A stretch of DNA of 64,000 bases from Pelosinus fermentans (lineage in GTDB: Bacteria > Bacillota > Negativicutes > DSM-13327): assembly GCA_002434245.1 (NCBI GenBank), contig DJJR01000031.1:98168-162167 (forward strand), given 5' to 3'. Under the pieces are notes generated by a model. It was given only the letters and a program-made list of their open reading frames with translations. It was not told the DNA's origin and did not search any database. Of the stretch, positions 37,057 through 46,127 are shown in pieces. The position numbers and the translations under genes were made by a program. The first letter of the stretch is position 1. Each line of letters starts with the position of its first letter.

Positions 37057-38721
37057 TTAATTTCCGAGATCAAAATATACAAAAAAAGTGGTTCCTGCAT
37101 GACTGGTATTGATTTTAATAGTGGCATTATGCCTGTGGGCTATTTGGTAGCAGATGGGAAGTCCTAAACCTGTGCCTGTATCTTTCGTAGTAATAAATGG
37201 TGTTCCTAATTTATCAAGTATGTGGGAAGGAATTCCTGGGCCCTGATCACTAATAGATAAAACAACCTTGTGATCTTCTAAGAAGGTGTGAATATCCAAA
37301 TTGCCGCCGACTGGCATTGCTTCAATACTATTGCGTACTAAATTTAGCAGCAATTGACGAATTTCATTTTCATCCAGCAGCAATTCGGGAACTGGACTAA
37401 TGTCAAGATTTACAGATACTTTAGAAGCAGTGGCATCTGCTTGGATTAAGGGGAATAATGCTTCAATAATAGTGTTCAAAGAGCATTGTTTTAAAATCAC
37501 TAATTTTTCCCGGGACAAGGAAAGGTACTCACGAATAATAGCATTGGCTCGATCTATTTCCTCGATCATTAATTTGAATTTTTCTTTATCCTTTTGGTAT
37601 TCATGCTTTCTACCCATCACTTGTAAATAACCTCGTACTGTAGTCATGGGATTTCTAATTTCATGAGCGACAGTGGCAGCCATGCTGCCTACCATATTCA
37701 TCCTGTCAAATAAGGAGGACATTTGTTCTAATTTTTTTCGCAACGTTATATCACGAATGATTCCTTGTAAGGCTGAGAGCTGACCGGATTTATCATAAAT
37801 AGGAACACATTTTTGCTCAATCCATAGAATCGTTTTATCTTTTCGAACCAGGCGTAAAGTTAAAGGTAATTCAATAGAGTATGGTAGATTATAGATGAAA
37901 TCGTTAAACTGTGAATGGTCATCAGGATGTAGCAAATTGAAAATTAAATCGTTGTTGGCGTAAAATTCTTCGGAGGTATAGCCAGTGAACATTAACGCAG
38001 AAGGACTTATATACTCAATTCTGTTTTTAGGCAGTAGCTGATAAGAATAAATTACGTCAATAGCATTCTCGGCTAACAAACGATATTGAGTTTCTTTATT
38101 AATTAAATCTGCTCTAGTTTTCTCCAAATATACCATTAAAGTACCAGTCGCTATAAAGAGTCGTATTACTCCGCCAATAGTGTAAGCTAAAGGAAGAAAA
38201 CTTGAGCCGTTCATTAAAAAAGGTGAAGTGAAATTGATAAGACTCCATAGTATGTAGGCATAGCCGGTAATATAACGACCAATTCCCTGGAGTTGTAAAT
38301 TGCGTATATAAATTAAACCGACCCATATACCTATTAGGCAGCAGATGTAGATAGGTAGTAGTAATTTATAAACCAAAGAGGAAAAAAAGACGTTCAACCC
38401 AGCGCTTATAATGGAGAGCATAACCGTACCATATATCCACCATTTGTTAAATGGCTTATTCATAAAGCTATAGGTACCCCAGACAATCATCAGAACACTG
38501 ATAAAAATTAGCACTTGATATGCAGTTAAATAGAAGGTGGATTGTTTCCATTGTAGTAGTCCTGCATCAAAAAAAATATATCGTGAAAAAAGGATGAGCC
38601 AACTAATTACCCATATACCCATGTAGCGTTCACGATATAGTATATAGAGGTATATGAAGACTAGGACGAGCGAAATCGTTCCAATTGATGAACCCATTAA
38701 CGATAAGTGAATAATATCCAT
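37057..38721 (-). CDS. Membrane histidine kinase with PAS domain (paralog 1)
   Basis: The product (554 aa) has about seven N-terminal membrane helices (residues 10-210), a PAS domain (about 215-335: RLLAENAIDVIYSYQ ... LQGIIRDITLRKK) and a HisKA/HATPase module with HEIRNPMTTVRGYLQ, NLVRNSIEAMP, DQGPGIP and GTGLGLPI. The phosphoacceptor region resembles KinA-type sporulation kinases. No response regulator is adjacent. AGGAG precedes the start. It is closely similar to the kinase at 40521-42188, almost identical across the HisKA segment. Confidence 0.93.
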   Translation of the reverse strand: MDIIHLSLMGSSIGTISLVLVFIYLYILYRERYMGIWVISWLILFSRYIFFDAGLLQWKQSTFYLTAYQVLIFISVLMIVWGTYSFMNKPFNKWWIYGTVMLSIISAGLNVFFSSLVYKLLLPIYICCLIGIWVGLIYIRNLQLQGIGRYITGYAYILWSLINFTSPFLMNGSSFLPLAYTIGGVIRLFIATGTLMVYLEKTRADLINKETQYRLLAENAIDVIYSYQLLPKNRIEYISPSALMFTGYTSEEFYANNDLIFNLLHPDDHSQFNDFIYNLPYSIELPLTLRLVRKDKTILWIEQKCVPIYDKSGQLSALQGIIRDITLRKKLEQMSSLFDRMNMVGSMAATVAHEIRNPMTTVRGYLQVMGRKHEYQKDKEKFKLMIEEIDRANAIIREYLSLSREKLVILKQCSLNTIIEALFPLIQADATASKVSVNLDISPVPELLLDENEIRQLLLNLVRNSIEAMPVGGNLDIHTFLEDHKVVLSISDQGPGIPSHILDKLGTPFITTKDTGTGLGLPICYQIAHRHNATIKINTSHAGTTFFVYFDLGN

Positions 38722-38993
38722 GATTACTCCTGTATCAGCTATTGAATATACATAAATTACCTTTCTATAAAAAAAAAAACTTCCTTCTAGTAATTTAACA
38801 GTTTATGTAATAAATGATAATTATATGTCTTCTTAGGGGTTTTTTGGTAGAAAAGATTAATAGCTGGGATTTCCTAATCTGCGCAAAAAATAATAGTTCT
38901 ATATTTTAGTAACGAGGAAGGTTATTATCATAAGATATGTAGAATGATTTATAGACCACGTCATAAAAAAATATCAAAAGGATATAGTAAAAG
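38722..38993. other. Intergenic region upstream of kinase 1
   Basis: This AT-rich stretch must hold the kinase 1 promoter on the minus strand. AAAACTTCCTTCT near 38773-38788 also occurs upstream of the paralogous kinase (near 42247-42260), so the duplication includes the control region. A short plus-strand frame across 38944-39129 runs through a terminator and is not credible. Confidence 0.45.
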
Positions 38994-39045
38994 GAGGGGA
39001 AGTAACCTGAGGATAAGATCCTCTAGATTATTTCCCCTCTTTTTT
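38994..39045 (+). terminator. Strong terminator with its T-run on the plus strand
   Basis: GAGGGGAA-TAA with GAGGAT/ATCCTC inside forms a long stem ending in CCCCTC followed by six T on the plus strand. No plus-strand gene lies upstream. Read on the minus strand it has only CCTTTTAC, yet it may still end the acyltransferase transcript. Confidence 0.8.
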
Positions 39046-39129
39046 ATTATCTGGCCTCGTGGTCGTTATGATTTATTGATCACTTCAAGCAAGGCAGAAG
39101 AGTTATTGATGATTATTGTTACTTATTAA

Positions 39130-40287
39130 TCAACTTAATTTAATTAGACTTCTCATAGTTTGTACAATCTTATGGGCAATATCAGGCTGAGAGTGGAAAA
39201 AGCGTGGGAAAGCCATACCAGACAATACTAAGATTTGAGTAGAAGTAATTGCAGTAATATCCTCTGTATTTTTATTGTGTTCTGTTAAGCCATTTGTGCC
39301 GAAGTGTTGTCCAGATACGGTATATTCTTTAATAGGGTGATGAAAAGTCAGTGATTTTAGCTTTCCAGAAAGCAATATATTATAGGAATAGCTAATATCT
39401 CCTTGATTGGTAATGACATCTCCTGTATTGCATTGTACAAGAATGCCACAAGAATGAAGGAATTTTTTTGCTTCTGTTTCTGATAACCTATGAAGTATAG
39501 CGATTGCTTCCGTTGGCGGCTGATGCAAAAAGTTGCATACTATAGACCATAGTTGGTCTTCTGTAACGATTTGACTATTTATGATTGAAGAGCCTTTCGT
39601 AAATTTTTCATGAAACCACTCAACAGTTGGTGTAGTTACTTCTTTTCTTTTACGAGCGATACGAAAAAGGGGGGAACGTATTTTTCCAAAATGTTCAATA
39701 TCACCTCCAACCATAACAATAGGGACTAATAAACCATAACCAGGATCAAGAAAGTTTTTGCTATAACGGTGCCAGCCGATTTGTTCATAAAGTCGAAGTA
39801 AATGAAGATTGCAAGCACTAAAACCAAATTCTACTCCATTATCGCAAGAAAATTCATAGCATTTGGCTATGAGTAAATAGAGTGCTGGTGAACTGCGATG
39901 AGAGGGAGAGACCATTAATTTTGAAGCATAGGTAAATTGGCGATTGTAATTTTGGGTATTACTATTTAGAAAAGTATCCAAAGATAGAAACTTTACTAAA
40001 TTGGGAGGGAAATCCGCAAGCACTCCGATATTTACTCTCATAGTAGCAATTATATCTGAATTAATTCTTGCATAAAGTAAATAAGCCCATTCATCTAAGT
40101 CATCGTGTAATAACCTATTAGTATGATCTACATTATCTATTTGTTTGGACATTTCTTCTACGTAGGTTTGGTAACGAAAATGATAAATTTCCCTTTTTTC
40201 TTCTGGAGTAACAGCGATACCGACTCTGATTGAATTTTCTGAAGAGTCGGTGATATTTATTATTGACTTTGGATTACTAGTTGTCAT
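39130..40287 (-). CDS. Fusion of FeeM/autoinducer-synthase-like GNAT domain and cyclic-nucleotide-binding domain
   Basis: The product (385 aa) has an N-terminal acyltransferase-like domain (about 20-210) with FRYQTYVEEM, an acidic LLHDDLDEWAYLLYA and IATMRVN. This pattern recalls N-acyl amino acid synthases (FeeM) and LuxI-type synthases. Residues about 260-385 form a cNMP-binding-like beta roll (GDVITNQGD, NILLSGKLKSL, FGTNGLTEHN). It would make an acylated small molecule under nucleotide or other ligand control. GGAGGAGAG precedes the ATG. It lies between two paralogous sensor kinases on the same strand. Domain calls are from pattern memory; the product molecule is unknown. Confidence 0.7.
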   Translation of the reverse strand: MTTSNPKSIINITDSSENSIRVGIAVTPEEKREIYHFRYQTYVEEMSKQIDNVDHTNRLLHDDLDEWAYLLYARINSDIIATMRVNIGVLADFPPNLVKFLSLDTFLNSNTQNYNRQFTYASKLMVSPSHRSSPALYLLIAKCYEFSCDNGVEFGFSACNLHLLRLYEQIGWHRYSKNFLDPGYGLLVPIVMVGGDIEHFGKIRSPLFRIARKRKEVTTPTVEWFHEKFTKGSSIINSQIVTEDQLWSIVCNFLHQPPTEAIAILHRLSETEAKKFLHSCGILVQCNTGDVITNQGDISYSYNILLSGKLKSLTFHHPIKEYTVSGQHFGTNGLTEHNKNTEDITAITSTQILVLSGMAFPRFFHSQPDIAHKIVQTMRSLIKLS

Positions 40288-40455
40288 GTTTTTCTCTCCT
40301 CCATATTAGTTGTAGTAAGAATTTTGAATGTATAAGCCTTATAGGTTCATAACAATCACCCCCTTACTAGGGGATACGGAGAGAAGGGATTTTAATCCTT
40401 GTAGAAATGTGTAGGAATTACGGATAAAAAGTAGAACTATATATTTTTCTGAAAT

Positions 40456-40510
40456 AAAAAGAACCCTTTTTTAGGAGTTGGTTTTACTCACTAAAAAAGG
40501 GTTCTTAATA
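40456..40510 (-). terminator. Terminator after kinase 2
   Basis: AAGAACCCTTTTTTAG pairs with CTAAAAAAGGGTTCTT around a loop; on the minus strand it precedes the acyltransferase leader. Confidence 0.8.
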
Positions 40511-40520
40511 AATTAAAACT

Positions 40521-42188
40521 TTATGATACTTGTGGAGTGAAATAAACAAAAAAAGTAGTTCCTGCATGACTGGTACTGATTTTAATTGTAGCTTTGTGAC
40601 GATGGGCAATTTGATAGCAAATAGGAAGACCTAAGCCCGTACCTGTATCTTTGGTAGTGATAAAAGGTGTGCCCAGCTTGTCAAGTATATGATTAGGAAT
40701 TCCTTCTCCCTGATCACTAATAGCTAAAACAACTTTATAATCTTCCTGAAATGTGCGAATTAATAAATCACCGCCTGCAGGCATAGCCTCGATGCTATTA
40801 CGTACTAAATTCAATAACAATTGTCGTAGTTCATTTTCATCTAGTAATAACTCAGGAACCAATGCAAGATCAAGATTTACGTATACTTTTGAAGAAGTAG
40901 CATCTGCTTGAATTAAAGGGAATAATGCTTCTATTATACTGTTTAAAGAACATTGCTTTAAAATAACTAATTTTTCTCTCGATAAAGAAAGATATTCTCT
41001 GATAATGGAATTGGCTCTATCAATTTCTTCAAGCATTAAATTGAACTTATCTTTATCTTTTTGATATTCGTGTTTTCTTCCCATCACTTGTAAATAACCA
41101 CGCACCGTAGTCATAGGATTGCGAATTTCATGAGCAACAGTGGCAGCCATACTGCCGACCATATTCATCCGATCAAATAAGGAGGACATTTGCTCTAATT
41201 TCTTTCGCAAAGTTATATCGCGAATAATGCCTTGCAATGCTATGAGGCAACGGTTTTCGTTGTAAATGGGAACACATTTCTGTTCAATCCATAGAGTTGT
41301 GTTATCTTCTCGAACAAGACGTAATGTTAATGGTAGATCAATAGAGCAGGAAAGATTTGCAATAAAATCATTAAGTGTAGAAATATCCTCAGGGTGTATC
41401 AACTTTAATATTAAGCCATTGTTTGCATAATATTCTTCAGCGGAATATCCTGTGACCTTAAAAACAGATGGACTAATATATTCAAGTCTTTCTTCAGGAC
41501 AAAACTGATAAGAATAGATAATGTCAACGGCATTCTCAGCTAATAAACGATATTGAGTTTCCTTATTGATTAAATCGATTCTGGTCTTTTCAAAGTAAAC
41601 TACTAAAGTTCCGACTGCAATAGCTAAACGTAATATTCCACCTAATGTGTATCCCCAGGGAGCAAACCATGGGATAGTAAATGTAAAGGGCATTGTCAAA
41701 TTAAGAAGGCTCCATATGATGAAGGCATATCCTGTAATTAATCGACCAATTCCTTGTAATTTTAGATGATATATAAAGGTAATACCAATCCAAATACCTA
41801 TGACACAACAAATAAATACAGGAAGTAGCAATTTATATGCTAGAGATGAAAGCATAAAATTTAATATGGCACTTAAGATTAAGATACTACTAGTACCATA
41901 TAACCATTTCTTGCTAATTGGCTTGTTCATAAAGTTGTAAGTGCCCCATACGAAGAGTAGGGCGCTAAGAATAATTAGTATTTGGTATATAAGTATGCCT
42001 AAATTTGAATGTTGCCAAGAGAATATACCCGAATCTAGAAGGGCATACCTTGAGAGAAGAAAGAGCCAACTTATTGCCCATATGCCAATGTAGCGCTCAC
42101 GGTATATTATATATAAATAGATGTATATAAATACTACTAAAAGTGTTCCAATCAATGAACTTATTACTGATAAATGCACGTTATCCAT
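40521..42188 (-). CDS. Membrane histidine kinase with PAS domain (paralog 2)
   Basis: The product (555 aa) repeats the full architecture of the kinase at 37057-38721: seven-helix membrane sensor, PAS domain, HisKA with HEIRNPMTTVRGYLQ, and HATPase with NLVRNSIEAMP and GTGLGLPI. The catalytic half is nearly identical to paralog 1, while the membrane sensor has diverged more, suggesting the same downstream partner but a different or tuned input. AGGAGTAACT precedes the ATG. No response regulator is adjacent. Confidence 0.93.
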   Translation of the reverse strand: MDNVHLSVISSLIGTLLVVFIYIYLYIIYRERYIGIWAISWLFLLSRYALLDSGIFSWQHSNLGILIYQILIILSALLFVWGTYNFMNKPISKKWLYGTSSILILSAILNFMLSSLAYKLLLPVFICCVIGIWIGITFIYHLKLQGIGRLITGYAFIIWSLLNLTMPFTFTIPWFAPWGYTLGGILRLAIAVGTLVVYFEKTRIDLINKETQYRLLAENAVDIIYSYQFCPEERLEYISPSVFKVTGYSAEEYYANNGLILKLIHPEDISTLNDFIANLSCSIDLPLTLRLVREDNTTLWIEQKCVPIYNENRCLIALQGIIRDITLRKKLEQMSSLFDRMNMVGSMAATVAHEIRNPMTTVRGYLQVMGRKHEYQKDKDKFNLMLEEIDRANSIIREYLSLSREKLVILKQCSLNSIIEALFPLIQADATSSKVYVNLDLALVPELLLDENELRQLLLNLVRNSIEAMPAGGDLLIRTFQEDYKVVLAISDQGEGIPNHILDKLGTPFITTKDTGTGLGLPICYQIAHRHKATIKISTSHAGTTFFVYFTPQVS

Positions 42189-42583
42189 AGTTACTCCTAG
42201 AGAATTTTTTAAGACATACTATAAGCATCCGTTCTACAAAAAGTATAAAACTTCCTTCTTAATACCAATTTAATACTTTATTTAATGAAAAATATATAGT
42301 AACTTTTTTAAATACGTCTGAATGTAAATTAGTTATTTATAGATCCAAGCACTAGAGCGGTTTAAGGAGAGAAACGTAGCTTAATAAAGATTTTTACGTA
42401 TCTTACTATAGAAGGTATCATTTAATAAATGACGAATATTTTTAATAATTGATAAGAGATGATGTGATATGCATAAAAAAGCAAGTGTAGATACTAGGCG
42501 ATATTAGATTCTCCTAATATGTGTAATTAGGTTACTTCCTAAAGGTCGGCTGAGGATATGAACAGTATATAGGAGGAACTCTC
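42189..42583. other. Intergenic region between divergent kinase 2 and LysR genes
   Basis: This 395-base AT-rich region holds the kinase 2 promoter side (with AAAACTTCCTTCT shared with kinase 1) and the LysR promoter side. I see no RNA gene, riboswitch or convincing operator. Confidence 0.4.
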
Positions 42584-43471
42584 TTGGATATAAGAAATTT
42601 AGAATGTTTTATGGAAGTTGCCCGTCATAAAAGTTTTAGTAAAGCGGCAGAGATGATGTATATTTCCCAGCCCTCCATTAGCAGGGCGATTAAAGAGCTG
42701 GAAAGCCAATTTGGAGTTACGTTATTCTATCGTGATACGAAGTCTGTGGAACTGACGGATGCAGGAGAAATCATTTTACAGCAAGCACAACAGATTGTAT
42801 CATCTTTTCAAAATATCACTTCTCAGCTCGGAGAATTAAGGAAAATGCAATCAGGGAAAATCTATATTGGCTTACCTCAAATCACTGCGATTACGACTTT
42901 CTCGAAGATGATCCATTCCTTTAGGAAAGAGTATCCTAATATTCATATTCAATTGTACGAGTTTGGTCCTAAGAAGGTGGAAGCGTCAATTCAAGATGGT
43001 CTTTTAGATATTGGTATATTTACACCTGCTGAGGATAATGAAATCTATGAAAAGATCTGGTTTGAGGAAGACCCTCTTGAAGTCGTTATGCACCCAACAA
43101 ATAGGCTGGCTCAATATGAGGTTATAGATTATCATAAACTGATTGATGAAAACTTTATTTTATACAATAACGAGTATCATTTACACGACATGATCATCTA
43201 TGCTTGTAAACAAGCTGGATTCCAGCCTAAGATTATTTTGGAGACTTCACAACGTGAGTGGATGATGCAAATGGTAATGGATAATCTCGGTATCGCATTG
43301 CTGCCGAGCAAAATATGTAGGAGTCTGGATACTAATGTGATTGCCTGCCGACCATTTTTGGACCCTAAGCCATGGCTGCGATTGGCTTTAGTTTGGAAAA
43401 AGGGAAGATATCTATCCTTTGCTGCTCGTGAGTTCATACTATTTGCTAAAAAGCACTATGATTGCAGTTAA
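42584..43471 (+). CDS. LysR-family transcriptional regulator
   Basis: The product (295 aa) has an N-terminal winged helix, MEVARHKSFSKAAEMMYISQ, and a periplasmic-binding-like C-terminal effector domain. The start is TTG with TAGGAGG at good spacing. It is divergent from the kinase locus and lies 206 bases before a ComB-like gene on the same strand; its target could be either, or itself. Confidence 0.93.
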   Translation: MDIRNLECFMEVARHKSFSKAAEMMYISQPSISRAIKELESQFGVTLFYRDTKSVELTDAGEIILQQAQQIVSSFQNITSQLGELRKMQSGKIYIGLPQITAITTFSKMIHSFRKEYPNIHIQLYEFGPKKVEASIQDGLLDIGIFTPAEDNEIYEKIWFEEDPLEVVMHPTNRLAQYEVIDYHKLIDENFILYNNEYHLHDMIIYACKQAGFQPKIILETSQREWMMQMVMDNLGIALLPSKICRSLDTNVIACRPFLDPKPWLRLALVWKKGRYLSFAAREFILFAKKHYDCS

Positions 43472-43677
43472 TAACACATTGGTAGAGATTTCTCAGAGTG
43501 TTCTGTTTTGGAAGTAATTCTTTTATTTACATTTTAAATACACTAGATTCATATGTGAATACATTGGTGAGTTGATAAATAAAGCTGCAAGGGATAAAAT
43601 AGTATTTACAGATATACAAAGAAGTAATGGGTTTGTTATACATCTGTAGGATTTAGATAAAGGAGAAGAACAAATAA

Positions 43678-44394
43678 ATGAAAATTGATGTTATACTTTT
43701 ACCAAAAGAGACTACTGCTCTGGATCTTTCTGATAGTGTTTGTATCGTTTTAGATATATTCCGTGCAACGACTACGATTGTCACTGCTCTTGCGAATGGG
43801 TGCAAAGCGATTACTCCCGCCTTATCCATTGAGGATGCACAGAAACTGGCTAGTCAAATGGGGTCAGTATTGTTTGCCGGTGAGCGGCAGTCGATAAAGA
43901 TTGAGGGGTATGAGTTTGGAAACTCGCCTTTTGAATTTTGTAAAGAGACAGTAACGGGTAGAAACATTGTCATGACAACTACGAATGGTACGATTGCCAT
44001 AAAGGCGGCAGAAAAAGCATATCGTACACTCATTGGGTCATTTGTGAATGCGAAAGCTGTTTGTAGGCAGGCAAAACAATATGGCAAAGATCTTGTAATT
44101 GTATGTGCTGGAACAGATGGGCTTTTTTCACTAGAAGATACCCTCTGCGCAGGATTGTTAGTTCAATTGCTTAAAGTGGAATGTGAAGTTACATTGAGTG
44201 ACTCGGCTCTCGCAGCCTTACTGTTATATGCTCAAGCCAAGGATACGCTAGTTGAGACTGCTGTCCAAAGTCGAAATGGCAAACGATTATACGATTTGCG
44301 TCGTATGGATGATGTAGAGTATTGTCTTAGTGCAGATTTGTTTACGATTGTACCTCAATATATAGCGGGAAAGATTGTGTTGGAAAATAAATAA
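43678..44394 (+). CDS. ComB-like 2-phosphosulfolactate phosphatase family protein
   Basis: The product (238 aa) has all the family blocks: VLDIFRATTTIVTAL, GERQSIKIEGYEFGNSP, MTTTNGT and CAGTDGLFSLEDTLCAG. ComB hydrolyses 2-phosphosulfolactate in coenzyme M biosynthesis, but many bacteria without coenzyme M carry this family, so the true substrate here is open. GGAGAAG precedes the ATG. An L,D-transpeptidase gene starts 23 bases after it, probably in the same transcript. Confidence 0.88.
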   Translation: MKIDVILLPKETTALDLSDSVCIVLDIFRATTTIVTALANGCKAITPALSIEDAQKLASQMGSVLFAGERQSIKIEGYEFGNSPFEFCKETVTGRNIVMTTTNGTIAIKAAEKAYRTLIGSFVNAKAVCRQAKQYGKDLVIVCAGTDGLFSLEDTLCAGLLVQLLKVECEVTLSDSALAALLLYAQAKDTLVETAVQSRNGKRLYDLRRMDDVEYCLSADLFTIVPQYIAGKIVLENK

Positions 44395-44417
44395 TAACAA
44401 AGTTGGTGTAATGACCA

Positions 44418-45023
44418 GTGAACAAGCAAGTAGTACTTGTCTTTAGTGCAATCATACTATTTGGTGGCTTCTTGCTGAAGGCTTCGGCAGCCGAAGCAGC
44501 TCCTGTGCCTCAATGGCAAGAAATCACAATGAAGCAAGATGTGGTTGTTTTGGTAGAGAAATCTGCTAATACAATGACCGTATTTTATCAAGGGAAGCCT
44601 GTGAAAAGGTTCTTATGCGTATCAGGTGTAAATACGCAAGGTGACAAACAGAGGCAAGGTGATAATCGTACACCGGAAGGAACGTTTTTTATCACCGATA
44701 AAGAACTGTTACAGGATGACCCCTACCTGGGACGTAAATGGATCGGTTTAAGTTATCCTGATCCAGTCCATGCTCAAAGAGGAATGGAGCAGAAGTTGAT
44801 TAGCGTAAGCCAGTATCAGGAGATTATTTTGGCGAATGAGCAAAAGGTACAGCCGCCTCAGAATACTGCACTTGGAGGATGGATTGGAATTCATGGGGGA
44901 CGAGATGATTTAACAGAAAGGAAGATCAATTGGACCGAAGGTTGCCTGGCGCTGCAGGATGATGATTTAACGGAACTATATAAAATAGTTCCGTATGGAA
45001 CAACTGTGATTATTGTTGCTTAA
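44418..45023 (+). CDS. L,D-transpeptidase (YkuD domain), exported
   Basis: The product (201 aa) has an N-terminal signal peptide or anchor (VVLVFSAIILFGGFLLKASA, residues about 5-24) and a YkuD domain ending in GIHGGRDD ... WTEGCLAL, with the catalytic histidine and cysteine. It should cross-link or modify peptidoglycan. The start is GTG with a weak upstream site. A terminator follows. Confidence 0.87.
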   Translation: MNKQVVLVFSAIILFGGFLLKASAAEAAPVPQWQEITMKQDVVVLVEKSANTMTVFYQGKPVKRFLCVSGVNTQGDKQRQGDNRTPEGTFFITDKELLQDDPYLGRKWIGLSYPDPVHAQRGMEQKLISVSQYQEIILANEQKVQPPQNTALGGWIGIHGGRDDLTERKINWTEGCLALQDDDLTELYKIVPYGTTVIIVA

Positions 45024-45053
45024 GCAGCAGCGTTGATAGAGAACAAGTCTTTT

Positions 45054-45087
45054 AAGAGTCGTTATTATATACGATTCTTATTTTTTT
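45054..45087 (+). terminator. Terminator after the first L,D-transpeptidase gene
   Basis: AAGAGTCGT pairs with ACGATTCTT, followed by ATTTTTTT. Confidence 0.85.
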
Positions 45088-45368
45088 GCAGAGTTTTAAG
45101 GATAGGCTCAAGAATAAAAAGCAAAGGATTAAATTTTGGGAATTATATGGTGAAAATTTGACTGTTAAATATTTCTACAAGGAAAGGAATTTATTTATGA
45201 CGAATAGATATGTTAAGTCTAGTCTGTCGTGCAGAATCTTTTACACTATAGAAAGATTACGGTATCGTATAGATATTGAAAACGTTACTACCTGCAGTAA
45301 GAATGTATTACCGAATCAGATCTGATTAGTATTACATAGTATCGGTGCTGCCCGAAAGGAGAAATTAA
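45088..45368. other. Intergenic region between the two L,D-transpeptidase genes
   Basis: A 42-codon frame from ATG 45197 behind AAGGAAAGG is the only candidate gene, and its composition (no clear hydrophobic or domain pattern) leaves it doubtful. The rest should hold a promoter for the second transpeptidase gene. Nothing else is recognisable. Confidence 0.35.
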
Positions 45369-46013
45369 ATGAGAATCTTGATGATGGTTGCGCTGTTACT
45401 TGGTTACTTTCAAGCCGTTGGGTGGGCTTCGCCTGAAATTCGTATTAACATTCCTGAGCTGATGCTAAGGGTATACGATAATGGCAAGTTGGTCAAAGAA
45501 TATCCTGTTGCCCTGGGAACCTCTTATGAAAAGACCCCTGTGGGTAATTATAAGATATCTTACAAAGAAAAAAATCCTACATGGATTCCTGGTTCTGGTT
45601 TTCCCGATAAGACCCCAGTGCCTCCAGGACCGGATAATCCTCTGGGCAGCCGATGGATGGAATTTAGTCCTGGTTATGGAATTCATGGTACCAATAAAGA
45701 TTGGGATATCCAGTATCCTGTTTCTGGTGGATGTATCCGCATGCACAATGCTGATGTTGAAGAATTATATGAATTGGTAGATGTGGAAACACCTGTAACA
45801 ATTACCTACGAGACGCTGCTTCTAAAAGAACGCAATAAGTCTATTTATCTTACCATTTTACCTGATATTTATGATCATAAAAACGACAGCAAAGCAAAGG
45901 TCTCAGAACTATTTAAGCCTTACGCTAAGAGGTATAAACTTCTTACTAACTGGGATTTGCCCAATGATCAAGTGCGTCATGAAATCAAAATCGGGGAGCG
46001 AGGTAAGGGATAA
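45369..46013 (+). CDS. L,D-transpeptidase (YkuD domain), exported
   Basis: The product (214 aa) has a short signal peptide ending near GWASPE and a YkuD domain with GTSYEKTPVGNY, GIHGTNKDW and SGGCIRMHNADVEELY carrying the catalytic Cys. After the domain come about 60 residues ending in a basic tail. It differs clearly from its neighbour, so this is not a recent duplication. AAAGGAG precedes the ATG. Confidence 0.9.
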   Translation: MRILMMVALLLGYFQAVGWASPEIRINIPELMLRVYDNGKLVKEYPVALGTSYEKTPVGNYKISYKEKNPTWIPGSGFPDKTPVPPGPDNPLGSRWMEFSPGYGIHGTNKDWDIQYPVSGGCIRMHNADVEELYELVDVETPVTITYETLLLKERNKSIYLTILPDIYDHKNDSKAKVSELFKPYAKRYKLLTNWDLPNDQVRHEIKIGERGKG

Positions 46014-46060
46014 TCGAGCATTGTAATTGTTTATGTATAACGTGGTATTAAAAAAGCAAT

Positions 46061-46122
46061 AAACCGCGAAGACGCGAAGAGTGCGAAGACTAGGTCTTCG
46101 CATTTCTTTGTTCCTTCACGGT
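46061..46122. repeat. Inverted repeat, diverged copy of the CCGCAGAGACGCAGAGG family
   Basis: AACCGCGAAGACGCGAAG and a central TGCGAAGAC-TAG-GTCTTCGCA palindrome close with CTTCACGGTT. It sits between convergent genes and could act as their terminator. Confidence 0.65.
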
Positions 46123-46127
46123 TCTTC

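Noticed and set aside
36921..37127. Minus-strand frame of 68 codons between htpG and kinase 1
   Set aside because: It overlaps the end of the kinase gene and has no ribosome site; the content looks random.
38944..39129. Open frame of 61 codons on the plus strand
   Set aside because: It reads straight through a strong terminator hairpin and lacks a ribosome site.
45086..45325. Open frame of 79 codons between the L,D-transpeptidase genes
   Set aside because: It starts in the T-run of a terminator and has no domain-like composition; a 42-codon version from ATG 45197 remains only a weak possibility.
45909..46103. Minus-strand frame over the 46061 repeat
   Set aside because: It is antisense to the end of an L,D-transpeptidase gene and includes the repeat; no start signal is visible.
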